Source: CAWCWN01 sp963799245
Lineage (GTDB): Bacteria; Chloroflexota; Ktedonobacteria; Ktedonobacterales; Ktedonobacteraceae
Direction of reading: 5' to 3'
DNA length: 64,000 nucleotides
Assembly: GCA_963799245.1 (NCBI GenBank)
Contig: CAWCWN010000003.1
Location: 620,001 to 684,000 of the forward strand
The position numbers and the translations under genes are program-made. This document shows, one piece after another, positions 37,098 through 46,580 of the stretch. Every line of letters starts with the position of its first letter. Position 1 is the stretch's first letter. The notes beneath the pieces are model-generated. The model did no database searches. It saw nothing but the letters and a program-made list of their open reading frames with translations, and had not been told where the DNA came from.

Positions 37098-37886
37098 TTA
37101 CAACGAGGGGAGCGGCGTATTGCTGGGGTCGCCTGTCCCATTGGAGGCAGGTGTTGATGAGCTCTGCGCTTGCGCGGCGGCCGGGTGAGGATTTCTCCTG
37201 CTGGCGAGCACGACACCCATATAGAAGACCACCCAACCAAGGACCATGAGCAGCCAGAAGATATTTTTTACACCCAGGCGGGCGGTGGTACCGGCGAAGG
37301 CGATGACCAGGGCTCCCGCCAGGATCAGCACGTTCGCCAGCAGTAAATGGCTGCTGCCCTGGCGGAACTTCATCTTCCAGCCTGAGTAGATGGCGACTCC
37401 GGCCACGGCGATACTGCCAAGGCTGTTCAAGACAATGATCGCGAACAGCCACGGCCCGGCCGCAGGCTGCAGGATACCGGTTCCGGGCGTACCGGCAACC
37501 TGGCTCAACTGGGCCGCGTCAAGCGGCGCAATGGCGATCAGGACGACGGCCAGCGCGCTCAGCAGGCACAGGAAACCCAGGCAGATGCGGGTGAAACGCG
37601 TGTTTGTGACCAGGGCAATACTACCCAGGCCCAGCCATGCGGCTATCAGGGCCGCGCCCAGGATGTAGTAAAGGCGGAAAAGGAGCATCCCGGCGGCGCT
37701 GGTGGGTTGAGCGATAATCATACATACATAGGCAAGGGTGGCGATAAAGGCCATCATCAGCGCTATGGCCCAGTAGAGTTGATATGTGCGATGGCGCCTG
37801 AGATACTGGCGCAGCACGACTCCCGCGAAGAGACCCGTGACGAGCACATTTAAAACCGGAAATAGCAGCAGCAGCACATCATTCAT
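37098..37886 (-). CDS. Polytopic membrane protein, unknown function
   Basis: The 262-residue product has about seven hydrophobic segments and a Ser/Pro/Asn-rich cytoplasmic or outer tail, with no recognised motif. The layout resembles seven-TM sensory input modules, but no output domain follows. Start chosen at ATG 37886 (MNDVLLLLFPVLNV) after AAGGA; a longer frame upstream is without similarity and crosses the promoter region of the phosphoketolase gene. Confidence 0.65.
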   Translation of the reverse strand: MNDVLLLLFPVLNVLVTGLFAGVVLRQYLRRHRTYQLYWAIALMMAFIATLAYVCMIIAQPTSAAGMLLFRLYYILGAALIAAWLGLGSIALVTNTRFTRICLGFLCLLSALAVVLIAIAPLDAAQLSQVAGTPGTGILQPAAGPWLFAIIVLNSLGSIAVAGVAIYSGWKMKFRQGSSHLLLANVLILAGALVIAFAGTTARLGVKNIFWLLMVLGWVVFYMGVVLASRRNPHPAAAQAQSSSTPASNGTGDPSNTPLPSL

Positions 37887-38106
37887 AAGCAGAAAATCCT
37901 TGATTCTACTCGGTGCAAAAAAGAGAGCTCGTGGAGTATAACCTGCGAAAAACTCCTGGTCGAACGCATAGAAAACTCTCCACCTTTTGTAATAATAGGA
38001 CCTCGCGCATAGAAACGTCAATGCGCGCGCTTTTTGGGTCAGGGCGACTTTTACATCACCCTGTTTTTGGGTGGGTGGTTTTGCCAGATCTGTCGCCCCC
38101 ATGAGG

Positions 38107-38346
38107 TATAATAGAGTGGATGTGCAATTGTGCCGCTCAATAGCTATGTAAGCAAGCGGCGTGCACAGGGACCTTCTGCGGACGCGGTTTTGCGCCTGCA
38201 CGAAGGTCCTTGCATTATTAGCGCAAACCCTGCCCTGTGGGTATGCACAGGCGTACGGTCTAAAAGAAAATGCTGCATGCGAGGCCCTGATACGCCAGCA
38301 GCAACTGCTTCAGGCTTTAGCGTTGAAGAAAGGGTACAAAAGAATA
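38107..38346 (+). promoter_or_regulatory. Promoter -10 and hairpin-rich leader of the phosphoketolase gene
   Basis: A perfect TATAAT (38107-38112) lies 235 bases before the phosphoketolase start. The leader can form a stem AGGGACCTTC/GAAGGTCCTT (38167-38176 with 38202-38211) and CCTGTG-GGTATG-CACAGG (38234-38251). No T-run or known riboswitch signature is seen. The ATG at 38347 has AAAGGG upstream. Confidence 0.4.
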
Positions 38347-40704
38347 ATGTCAGACATCGACCAGGCTCGTCTCAATCTGTTGCACAGGTACTGGCAGGCA
38401 GCCAACTACCTGACTATCGGTCAGATTTATCTGCAGGATAATCCTTTGCTAAAAGAGCCATTGCGACCTGAACACATCAAACCACGCTTACTTGGACACT
38501 GGGGGACCTCGCCGGGCCTCAGCTTCATCTATGCCCACCTGAACCGGCTCATCCAGGAGCATGACGTCAACATGATCTACCTGGCGGGGCCCGGGCATGG
38601 TGGGCCAGCACTGCTGGCAAACGTGTATCTCGAAGGGACATACTCGCAGATTTACCCGCAGATAACCGCGGATGCCGAAGGGATGCGTAAGCTCTTCCGC
38701 CAGTTTTCAACACCAGGAGGCGTGCCAAGCCACGTCAGTGTGCCGACTCCTGGCTCAATTCACGAAGGGGGTGAGCTCGGCTACGTACTGACGCACGCCT
38801 TCGGCGCGGCCTTTGACAACCCGGATCTGATCGTCGCCGCCGTCGTTGGCGATGGCGAAGCGGAAACCGGGCCGCTGGAAGGTTCATGGAAGAGTGTAAA
38901 ATTTTTAAACGCGGCGCGCGATGGGGCGGTGTTACCCATTCTCCATCTCAATGGCTACAAGATTTCCGGCCCCACAGTCTTTGGGCGCGACAGCGACGAG
39001 GCGGTGGCACAGGTGCTCACAGGCCATGGCTACGACGTCCACTTCGTCGTGGGAGACGAGCCCATGCTCATGCACCGGGCTTTCGCCGAGACGTTGGAGA
39101 CCTGCTATGGCAAAATCCGCTCGCTACAAGACCAGGCGCGCAAGCAAGGTGCTAGCCGGCCGCAACGCTGGCCCCTCATCGTCCTGCGCAGCCCCAAAGG
39201 CTGGACCGGGCCCAAAGAGGTCGACGGCAAGCCTGTCGAGGGCACTTTCCGCGCCCACCAGGTGCCGGTGGACGATGTCAGGAAAAACGCGGCCCACCTG
39301 AAAATACTTGAAGACTGGATGCGCAGTTATAAGCCCGAAGAACTTTTTGACGAGCACGGGCGTTTGCGGCCTGAACTCGCGGCCCTGGCCCCCCGCGGGG
39401 AGCGTAGAATGGGAGCCAATCCCCATGCCAACGGGGGCAGGCTGCTGGTTGACCTGGACCTGCCCGCCTTTACGGATTATACAGTTGAAGTCAAAAAGCC
39501 GGCAACCGCGTATGTTGAGTCTACGCGCCAGCTTGGCAAACTGCTGCGAGATGTCTTTGCGAAAAATGCCCGCCAGCAGAATTTCCGTTACTTCTGCCCG
39601 GATGAGACCAATTCAAACCGCCTGGGAAATGTGTTTGATGTAGAAAATCGCACGTGGGAAGAGACCATCCTCCCCACAGATGACCACCTCTCCCCCGATG
39701 GCAGGGTCATGGAGGTGCTGAGCGAGCACCTGTGTGAGGGATGGCTGGAGGGCTACCTGCTGACGGGACGGCATGGCCTCTGGTCTACATATGAAGCATT
39801 TGCCATGATTATTGACTCAATGATGATCCAACATACGAAGTGGCTGGACGGCGCTATCGAGCTTCCGTGGCGCACGCCTATCGCATCGCTGAATATTCTC
39901 CTGACATCGACCTGCTGGCGCAACGACCACAACGGCTTCAGTCACCAGGGACCCGGGCTGCTCGACTCGGCTCTTTCAAGTAGAGGCGCGGTAGCGCGCG
40001 TCTATTTGCCGCCAGATGCCAACTGCCTGCTCTCCGTCGCCGACCACTGCCTGCGCAGCCGCGATTATGTGAACCTCATCATCATCGACAAGCAGCCGCA
40101 CCTGCAGTACCTCACGATGCAGGAGGCCATCGAGCACTGCACGCGCGGCCTCTCCGTCTGGCACTGGGCCAGCAATGAAAATCATTTAGAGCCCGACATC
40201 GTGCTGGCCTGCGCGGGCGATGTCATGACAATGGAGACAGTGGCGGCAGCCTGGTGGCTGCGCCAGCATATTCCTGAAATGAAGGTGCGCGTGGTGAATG
40301 TCGTAGACCTGATGACCCTTTACCCGCCAGATATCCACCCTCATGGGCTGGACCAGGCCACCTTCATCGCGAACTTTACGGAAAAGACTGACGTCGTGTT
40401 CGCCTTTCATGGCTACCAGAGGGCGGTCCACCAGCTCGTTCATGGTCGACCAAATTCCGAGCGTTTCCATGTGCGGGGTTTTAACGAGCAGGGCACGACC
40501 ACGACTCCCTTTGATATGGTCGTGATAAATGGGGTGAGCCGCTATCACCTCTGTAAGCTGGCCATGGAATTTGCGCCACGTGTAAGACATCTTACGCCGC
40601 CCTTGATGCAGGAGTGTGACGCAATACTCGCCAAACACCATGACTATGTGCGCGAGCACTTCGAGGACCTGCCGGAAGTGCGCGACTGGGTATGGAGCGA
40701 CTGA
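38347..40704 (+). CDS. xfp: Phosphoketolase (xylulose-5-phosphate/fructose-6-phosphate)
   Basis: The 785-residue length matches phosphoketolases. Motifs include HWGTSPGLSFIYAHLNRL, LAGPGHGGPALLAN, the thiamine diphosphate site GDGEAETGPLEGSW (about residue 168), and HLNGYKISGPTVFGR, then RVVNVVDLMTLYP near the C-terminus. It splits xylulose 5-phosphate (and often fructose 6-phosphate) with phosphate to acetyl phosphate plus glyceraldehyde 3-phosphate (or erythrose 4-phosphate). Acetate kinase follows in the same direction, giving a two-step path from sugar phosphate to acetate and ATP. The start at MSDIDQ fits family N-termini. Confidence 0.96.
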   Translation: MSDIDQARLNLLHRYWQAANYLTIGQIYLQDNPLLKEPLRPEHIKPRLLGHWGTSPGLSFIYAHLNRLIQEHDVNMIYLAGPGHGGPALLANVYLEGTYSQIYPQITADAEGMRKLFRQFSTPGGVPSHVSVPTPGSIHEGGELGYVLTHAFGAAFDNPDLIVAAVVGDGEAETGPLEGSWKSVKFLNAARDGAVLPILHLNGYKISGPTVFGRDSDEAVAQVLTGHGYDVHFVVGDEPMLMHRAFAETLETCYGKIRSLQDQARKQGASRPQRWPLIVLRSPKGWTGPKEVDGKPVEGTFRAHQVPVDDVRKNAAHLKILEDWMRSYKPEELFDEHGRLRPELAALAPRGERRMGANPHANGGRLLVDLDLPAFTDYTVEVKKPATAYVESTRQLGKLLRDVFAKNARQQNFRYFCPDETNSNRLGNVFDVENRTWEETILPTDDHLSPDGRVMEVLSEHLCEGWLEGYLLTGRHGLWSTYEAFAMIIDSMMIQHTKWLDGAIELPWRTPIASLNILLTSTCWRNDHNGFSHQGPGLLDSALSSRGAVARVYLPPDANCLLSVADHCLRSRDYVNLIIIDKQPHLQYLTMQEAIEHCTRGLSVWHWASNENHLEPDIVLACAGDVMTMETVAAAWWLRQHIPEMKVRVVNVVDLMTLYPPDIHPHGLDQATFIANFTEKTDVVFAFHGYQRAVHQLVHGRPNSERFHVRGFNEQGTTTTPFDMVVINGVSRYHLCKLAMEFAPRVRHLTPPLMQECDAILAKHHDYVREHFEDLPEVRDWVWSD

Positions 40705-40751
40705 CACGCAGGCGCATAACCGTCCACCCGCACTGGCGCGGGCGCTGAAAA

Positions 40752-40798
40752 TGTGTTATACGAATGATGGGCTCCATACTTATATTGCGTATAACACA
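40752..40798 (+). promoter_or_regulatory. Inverted repeat between phosphoketolase and acetate kinase genes
   Basis: TGTGTTATACG (40752-40762) is perfectly complementary to CGTATAACACA (40788-40798) across 25 bases. It ends 20 bases before the acetate kinase ATG. It could be an operator for a dimeric regulator or a hairpin that processes the two-gene transcript. Confidence 0.5.
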
Positions 40799-40818
40799 AT
40801 TTGTGCAAAGGATTGTCT

Positions 40819-42033
40819 ATGAAGATCTTAGTACTGAATGCTGGCTCGAGCAGCCAGAAAAGCCGTCTTTACGATATAGAGGATAAACCGCCCGAGCAGC
40901 CGCCGGCGCCAGTCTGGGCGGCCGATGCCAGCTGGTACGGCCACAAAGGTACGACCACGCTAAAAATTACCACCGCGCAGGGCGAGTCGCTTGAGGAAGA
41001 GATCCAGGCGAGCTCTCACCAGGAAGCGATTACACACTCGCTGAATAGCCTGTGGAGTGGCAAAACCCGGGTCGTTGCCCAGCCTGCGGAGATCGATATT
41101 GTAGGGCACCGCATTGTTCACGGGGGTCAAGCATATACCAGCAGCGTGGTGATTACTCCCGAGGTCAAAGCGACCATTGGGCGCCTCGCCGACTTCGCGC
41201 CACTGCACAATCCCATCAACCTGGCGGGTATCGAGATGGTCGAGCGCATGCTGCCACAGGTGCCCCAGGTGGCGGTCTTCGATACCGCCTTTCACAGCAC
41301 GTTGCCGCAGGCCTCCGCCGTCTATCCCGGCCCCTACGAGTGGTTTGAGCAGGGTATCCGCCGCTATGGTTTTCATGGCATCAGCCATCACTATTGTTCG
41401 CAGCGCGCGGCGCAGATCCTGGGGCGCAATCCCGCGGACCTGCGCTTAATTACCTGTCACCTCGGCAACGGCTGTTCTCTGGCCGCCATTGCCGGCGGTC
41501 AGAGTATCGATACCACTATGGGCTTTACTCCCCTGGAGGGCCTGATGATGGGCAGCCGCTCGGGCAGCGTCGATCCCGGCATTCTCATCTACCTGGTGCG
41601 CCACAAAGGTTATAGCGCCGCTGCCCTTGACACTATACTCAATCAAGAATCCGGCCTCAAGGGTATTTCGGGCGTCTCCAGCGATCTACGCGAGGTATTA
41701 GCGGCTATGCAACAGGAGAACGAGCGGGCCAGGCTGGCATTCGATATCTATGTCCACCGCCTGCGCGCCTGTATCGGCGAGATGCTGGCGGCGCTGGGGG
41801 GAGCCGATGCGCTGGTGTTTGCCGGCGGCGTAGGCGAGCACGCTTCGGCCATACGCTGGGCCGCCTGTAAAGCCTTTGGCTTCCTTGGCCTCAAGCTTGA
41901 TGCGGCGAAAAACGCCCGCTCACCGGCCGACCAGGATATTGCCAGCGCCGACTCAAGCGTGCGCGTACTGATCGTACAAACGCAGGAGGACTGGTCAATC
42001 GCCGAGGAATGCTGGAGATTGGCCGGGCATTGA
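40819..42033 (+). CDS. ackA: Acetate kinase
   Basis: The 404-residue protein has ILVLNAGSSSQK at the start, VFDTAFHSTLP with catalytic Asp, RRYGFHGISHHY with His and Arg, HLGNGCSLAAI, and FAGGVGEHASAIR with the Mg-binding Glu. It makes acetate and ATP from acetyl phosphate and ADP. Paired with phosphoketolase it captures energy from the acetyl phosphate formed; no phosphotransacetylase gene is visible. Start chosen at ATG 40819 after AAAGGA. Confidence 0.96.
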   Translation: MKILVLNAGSSSQKSRLYDIEDKPPEQPPAPVWAADASWYGHKGTTTLKITTAQGESLEEEIQASSHQEAITHSLNSLWSGKTRVVAQPAEIDIVGHRIVHGGQAYTSSVVITPEVKATIGRLADFAPLHNPINLAGIEMVERMLPQVPQVAVFDTAFHSTLPQASAVYPGPYEWFEQGIRRYGFHGISHHYCSQRAAQILGRNPADLRLITCHLGNGCSLAAIAGGQSIDTTMGFTPLEGLMMGSRSGSVDPGILIYLVRHKGYSAAALDTILNQESGLKGISGVSSDLREVLAAMQQENERARLAFDIYVHRLRACIGEMLAALGGADALVFAGGVGEHASAIRWAACKAFGFLGLKLDAAKNARSPADQDIASADSSVRVLIVQTQEDWSIAEECWRLAGH

Positions 42034-42036
42034 GCC

Positions 42037-42058
42037 GCGCACACTCTAGAGTGTGCGC
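42037..42058. terminator. 22-bp perfect palindrome between convergent genes
   Basis: GCGCACACTCTAGAGTGTGC plus GC forms a perfect palindrome starting 4 bases after the acetate kinase stop and covering the last codons of the anti-sigma gene. A hairpin at the junction of two converging genes is likely a bidirectional terminator, though T-runs are missing. Confidence 0.5.
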
Positions 42059-42741
42059 ATGTGGCCGCGCCTGTCACCTCGCCGGCGCCTTGTCAGGAGC
42101 AGCCCCACGACTCCAAGTACGCAGAGCGTAAAGCCCAATTCCTGCAGGCCCAGAGGGGTTGCTAGAGCGGGAAGCGCTGGAGCGGGTTGTGGCGGGCCAG
42201 GCTCGGAGGCGCCCGCCGCGGCCGTCGCCTGCGCGTGAGCAGCGCTGGTTGCGGTAGCCGCCTGGTTCATTCGCGTTGGCCCCGGCGCAAGGGTATTGTT
42301 GTGGCGGGCCTCGCTGGATGGCGGAGTATTCGCGGTCGTCGCTGCCGACGAACCCGACGACGTTGACATACTGGCCCCTCCACCGCGCGGCAGCGAGACC
42401 AGTAGCCCTCCCAGCAGGATAACCAGGCCAACCACAGCGGCGATGGTGCTGACCGTGCGCAGCGCAGAGCGCCCATAGCGTCGCCACAATGACCGGGGCG
42501 CCCGCGCGGGGACCGGCGGCTGCACCTCGGCGCGCGACAGGGTAAAGGAGCGCGGCAATGCTGGCTGCGGCAGAGCGTGCAGGAGCGCAATCGTCTGGCG
42601 CAAAGCGCGTAATGCCTGCTGGCAGGTTGCGCAGGTCTGCAGGTGCGTCTCACATGCCGCCTGTTCCTGCAGTGGTAGTTGGCGATCTGCGAACGCGGAA
42701 AGTTGTTCAGTTGTCAGATGCTGCTCATCGTGCTGTGCCAC
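42046..42741 (-). CDS. Anti-sigma factor with zf-HC2 domain
   Basis: The 231-residue protein opens with a zinc anti-sigma domain: TEQLSAFADRQLPLQEQ, then CETHLQTCATCQQAL giving the HxxxCxxC zinc site. A membrane segment (IAAVVGLVILLGGLLVSL) is at about residue 105, then a Ser/Thr/Ala/Pro-rich outer region and a second hydrophobic segment near the C-terminus with a basic tail. It would hold the ECF sigma encoded 24 bases upstream at the membrane and release it on an outer signal. The C-terminal hydrophobic-basic end resembles a wall-sorting tail, but no LPxTG is seen. Confidence 0.88.
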   Translation of the reverse strand: MAQHDEQHLTTEQLSAFADRQLPLQEQAACETHLQTCATCQQALRALRQTIALLHALPQPALPRSFTLSRAEVQPPVPARAPRSLWRRYGRSALRTVSTIAAVVGLVILLGGLLVSLPRGGGASMSTSSGSSAATTANTPPSSEARHNNTLAPGPTRMNQAATATSAAHAQATAAAGASEPGPPQPAPALPALATPLGLQELGFTLCVLGVVGLLLTRRRRGDRRGHMRTL

Positions 42742-42765
42742 GCCTGTACTCCATGCTGGTCTCTA

Positions 42766-43395
42766 TTAGAAGGGTAGACGATAATCGCGCGGTAATAGTT
42801 CCTTGTACTGGTAAAGGTACTTGCGCAGCCGCGCCCGTCCGCGGGCGATGCGAGAGCGCACCGTGCCAATGGTGGACCAGGTTGTCTGCGCGATCTCCTC
42901 ATAGGAATGCCCCTCAATATCGCAGAGGATGACCGCGACGCGTTGCTCCAGGGGCAGCTCCTGCAGGCCGCGCTGTATTAACTCCTGTAACTCCTGGTTC
43001 AGCAAAAATTCTTCGGGATTGCTCGCGTGACCCGCCTCTACCAGGGCCGCCAATTCGGCAACGCTATGTGGCTCGTCTTCATCGCTCAGTTCATCCAATG
43101 ATGAGGCGGGGTGGCGCTGGCTCCTGCGCCAGTGGTCGCAGGCCATGTTCGAGGCGATGCGCAGGAGCCAGGCTCGAAACGAGGAGTCGCCACGAAAGGA
43201 GCCAATGGCTCGAAAGGCCGCCAGCATACTATCCTGGGTTACATCAGCGGCCGCCTCGCGATTTCCAAGCATGCGGTAAACGACCCCGTAGGTGGCCTGC
43301 TGATAGCGCAGTATCAATTGGTTGAATGCTTCGACATCACCATGCTGACTGCGGGCGATGAGCTGTTCCTCATCGTCGCGCGCGAGCTTAGCCAT
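42766..43395 (-). CDS. ECF RNA polymerase sigma factor
   Basis: The 209-residue protein has sigma region 2 (AFNQLILRYQQATYGVVYRML, DVTQDSMLAAFRAI, SFRAWLLRIASNMACDHWRR) and region 4 (LPLEQRVAVILCDIEGHSYEEIA, TIGTVRSRIARGRARLRKYL), without region 3, as in ECF factors. Start at MAKLARDDEE follows AGGCGG. The anti-sigma gene lies downstream in the same operon. Target genes are unknown. Confidence 0.93.
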   Translation of the reverse strand: MAKLARDDEEQLIARSQHGDVEAFNQLILRYQQATYGVVYRMLGNREAAADVTQDSMLAAFRAIGSFRGDSSFRAWLLRIASNMACDHWRRSQRHPASSLDELSDEDEPHSVAELAALVEAGHASNPEEFLLNQELQELIQRGLQELPLEQRVAVILCDIEGHSYEEIAQTTWSTIGTVRSRIARGRARLRKYLYQYKELLPRDYRLPF

Positions 43396-43555
43396 AACCG
43401 CCTCACTTTTTCTCTTGTTTGGGTCAGTGTAGCATATTTTTGCGCCGTCGACTATCATATATTACATGGCATGCAGACTATGCGCATCACCAGTGATGAC
43501 GGGGCACGCCATGTGTATAAAAAATACGTCTGCGCGGGAAATTTTGTCCCGCGCG

Positions 43556-45185
43556 GGGTGTATGAAAAAGTTGTAGGAAAACGAGAAGAAAAGGAGTATC
43601 CTCCTCTGCAAACCCAACAATACGGAGAAAGCAGAGAGGAGCCCCCTACCGATGGAAACGAGTGACGGAGTGAAAATAGCACTGAGGCAGCAAGCAGAAG
43701 CGCAAGTGCTGAAGCTGCTGAGGAACTTGCAGGAGGTGAAAAAAGGCGACCTGAAAGGACTGGAGCAGCAGGTGATGGAAACGATCTTTGAACTGGGACG
43801 AGGTTGGATGGAAAGCCTCCTGAGTGATGCAGACCCCGAGGAAAGCACGGCGGGGCACCGAGTGGGAAGCTGTGGGCATCGGCAGCAGTTGGTGGGGTAC
43901 CGCCCCAAGCAGGTGTTCATGTTGCTGGGCAAGATCACGTTTCGGCGCGCCTACTACCAATGTGTCCGAGCAGACGGGGAGCTAGCCAACGCAGGGGAAG
44001 CGCAAGGGAGCACAGCCAGCACCGCGCGGGAGCGATGCACGCATGGAGAAGCCCCCGCTGATGGGCTGTGGGGAGTACAAGGGCGACACACGAGTGCCGG
44101 AGTGCGAGCCTCCAGTGAGTTATCTGGGGGCCCAGCTGACGCTGGAGGAAACAGCGGAGACCTTTCACCGTCTGCTGCCGTTGGGCATGTCAGCACGGCA
44201 AGCGCTCAATCTCCTCCAACCAGTCGGAGCCGCACTCGCGCAGCGGGAGGATGAGCAGGTCAACCGCCTCTGGAAGGAGGCGGCCCAGGCGCACACCACA
44301 CCGGCGGCGGAAGCCAGCGGCTCGGCTGGGTCGGAGCCCAAGCAAGCCATCATCGAGCGTCTGTACATCGAACTGGATGGGATCCTGGCACGGCTGCGGC
44401 GAGGGAGTGTGCCTCTGGAAGAGAAGGAACGCCAGCGACCGGGCGATGTCTACCGGGAAGTCAAAGTGGGAGCGGTCTTTCCGGGGACACGGGGGCCGCA
44501 ACGCTCGGAGTTGGTGCCAGGGGTGTTTGTGGATCAAGCAGGCCAGAAGCACTATGTGGCTCGTCGCTGCAAGACCGAGGAGTTTGGCCAGCTGCTCTAC
44601 CAGCTGACACTCACTTGTGGGCTGCAGCAGGCTCGCCAACTGGTGGTCTTAGGAGATGGAGCCGTCTGGATTTGGCGTCTGGCAGCCGAACACTTTCCGG
44701 GAGCCGTGCAGATCGTCGACATCTGGCATGCACGCGAGCATGTCTGGAAGGTGGCGCGAGCCGTCTGTGGCGCCAACACGCCTCAGGCCAGCATCTGGGC
44801 CGAGCAGATGTGTAGCTTACTGGTCCAGGGGCAGATTGAGGAACTAGCGGCTGAGATCGCTGGCCTTCCGCCGATCCTCCCCGAACCGGGTGCCGCGCGC
44901 AGCGTGCCCGAAATCGAGCTGGATTACTTTATTTCCAATGCGGCTCGCATGCGCTACCCGGCCTTTCGGGCTGAAGGCGCATGCAGGTCGGCAGTGGTAT
45001 CGCCGAAGCGGCCTGTAAAACCGTAGTCAGCACTCGGGCCAAACGGGCTGGTATGCGCTGGACGCCGCAAGGGCTTGATGCTGTGCTCGCCTTGCGTACC
45101 GCTGTGCTCAATGAGACCTACGATGAGTTCTGGGAAGAGCAGCCCTGCCTTGTTGCCTGATTACCTACAACTTTTTCATACACCC
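43556..45185. mobile_element. ISKra4-family element, 1630 bp, with 22-bp ends and 9-bp target duplication
   Basis: A 22-bp perfect terminal inverted repeat begins GGGTGTATGAAAAAGTTG (43556-43577) and is mirrored at 45164-45185. The 9-bp direct repeat TCCCGCGCG flanks it (43547-43555 and 45186-45194). The target was a pre-existing hairpin: GCGCGGGA (43532-43539) pairs with TCCCGCGC across AATTTTG. The interior holds one transposase broken by frameshifts, so the element looks inactive although its ends are intact. Confidence 0.92.
43652..45160 (+). pseudogene. ISKra4-family transposase, multiple frameshifts
   Basis: The first part (ITFRRAYYQC, CTHGEAPADGLWG) is in one frame to about 44105. The middle part (VSYLGAQLTLEETAETFHR, IYIELDG-like DDE region, VVLGDGAVWIW, IVDIWHAREHVWKVA) is in a second. 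From about 44980 the C-terminal MQVGSGIAEAACKTVV...GMRWTP region is in a third, ending at 45160. The order and motifs fit ISKra4-type transposases. Each break is one or two bases, so decay or sequence error are both possible. Confidence 0.8.
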
Positions 45186-45201
45186 TCCCGCGCGCGTAGC
45201 G

Positions 45202-45231
45202 TTGACATTAAAGTAAGGGCGTGATTATAAT
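45202..45231 (+). promoter_or_regulatory. Near-consensus promoter of the citrate synthase gene
   Basis: TTGACA (45202-45207) and TATAAT (45226-45231), both perfect, are separated by 18 bases. The promoter lies only 16 bases outside the right end of the ISKra4 element, so the insertion left it intact. The 5' leader is about 125 bases. Confidence 0.8.
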
Positions 45232-45364
45232 TACTTTACACAACCCACAGAATTTGTTGTGTTGAAAGTTGTCTGCTTCATTGTGGAAACTGCGTTGACC
45301 TGATCCGTCAGGCAAAGTTGTACTTTCATTGAATGAAGCTGCACTCCTCTGGAGGAAGCTCCCT

Positions 45365-46486
45365 ATGCAGACCACAGATGGCCTTGAAGACATCGTTGCA
45401 ACACAGTCATGTATTTGCGACCTTGATGGCAAACTTGGCAAGCTCACCTATTATGGCGTTGATATTCACGATTTAGCGCGTTATTCTTCTTTTGAAGAAA
45501 CGGCTTACTTGCTCTGGCATGGCACCCTGCCCACTCGCACGCAGCTCGATGAGGCAAAGCGACAGATGCAGGCCAGTCGCGAACTTCCCCGCCAAGTCAT
45601 CGAATTCATGCATGTACTGCCCACCAGGACCAACCCCATGGATGTTGTGCGCACCACTGTTTCCGCCCTGTCCGCCTTTGATCCCAACCCCGAAGATCGG
45701 TCAGTTGAGGCAAACCAGCGGCGTGCCATGCACCTGACGGCGGTTATGCCGACGATCGTGGCAACCTGGGAGCATATTCGTAACGGCAGAGAGCCGGTCG
45801 CGCCCCTGGGCGATGGTGACCATGCCACCAATTTCCTGTATATGCTGCGGGGAAAAATGCCTGATGCGCAGGCGGCCCATGACCTGGATGTGGCACTCAT
45901 CCTGCACGCCGACCATGAGCTCAATGCCTCGACCTTCGCCGCGCGCGTGACCGCAGGGACGCTGGCCGATATGTACGCTGCGATTACCTCGGCTGTTGGC
46001 ACGCTCTCCGGCCCGCTGCACGGCGGCGCCAACGAGCAGGTGATGCGCATGCTGCTGCGCATCGGCGAGGTCGACAAAGCCGAGACCTCTATTGCTGACG
46101 CGCTGGAGAATAAGGAGCGTATAATGGGCTTTGGGCATCGTGTCTACCGCACCGAGGACCCGCGCGCCACCCACCTGCGGGCCATGTCTGAGGAACTCGG
46201 CAAACGCACAGGTGACAGCCGCTGGTACGAGATGTCACGCATCATTGAAGACTATATCAGGGAAAATAAAGGCCTCTACTGTAACGTTGATTTCTATTCC
46301 GCCTCCGTCTACTACATGATGGGCATCCCCATCGACCAGGACACGCCCATTTTCGCGAGCAGCCGCGTCTCGGGTTGGACGGCTCATGTGCTTGAACAAT
46401 ACGCCAATAACCGCCTGATTCGCCCGCGCGCCGAGTATGTCGGACCCAAGGTGACCGAGTATGTCCCACTCGCACAGCGGAGCTAA
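45365..46486 (+). CDS. Citrate synthase (short type I-like form)
   Basis: The 373-residue protein has citrate synthase motifs: the first active-site His in GPLHGGANEQVM, the second in MGFGHRVYRTEDPRA, and the Asp in NVDFYSASVYYMMGIP. It condenses acetyl-CoA with oxaloacetate. Its length matches the Gram-positive and archaeal short form, some of which also accept propionyl-CoA (methylcitrate synthase); the sequence does not settle this. Start chosen at ATG 45365 after GGAGGAAG. Confidence 0.94.
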   Translation: MQTTDGLEDIVATQSCICDLDGKLGKLTYYGVDIHDLARYSSFEETAYLLWHGTLPTRTQLDEAKRQMQASRELPRQVIEFMHVLPTRTNPMDVVRTTVSALSAFDPNPEDRSVEANQRRAMHLTAVMPTIVATWEHIRNGREPVAPLGDGDHATNFLYMLRGKMPDAQAAHDLDVALILHADHELNASTFAARVTAGTLADMYAAITSAVGTLSGPLHGGANEQVMRMLLRIGEVDKAETSIADALENKERIMGFGHRVYRTEDPRATHLRAMSEELGKRTGDSRWYEMSRIIEDYIRENKGLYCNVDFYSASVYYMMGIPIDQDTPIFASSRVSGWTAHVLEQYANNRLIRPRAEYVGPKVTEYVPLAQRS

Positions 46487-46505
46487 CGGCCCTCCAGCTT
46501 ACATA

Positions 46506-46537
46506 GACCAAAGAAGCCGCCCGGGCGCTTCTTGGTC
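46506..46537. terminator. Hairpin between convergent citrate synthase and kinase genes
   Basis: GACCAAaGAAGC pairs with GCTTCTTGGTC around a CG-rich loop, with one bulged A. It lies between the two stop codons and could stop transcription from both sides, although T-runs are short. Confidence 0.5.
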
Positions 46538-46580
46538 GTACAGTGAGGTAAGAGGGAATAATTGAATGACGAGGGGTAAA

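Noticed and set aside
37072..37188. Short plus-strand ORF (MLNGRMPRLYN) with AGGAGG upstream
   Set aside because: It overlaps the 3' end of the membrane protein gene on the other strand and has no similarity; the site could be chance.
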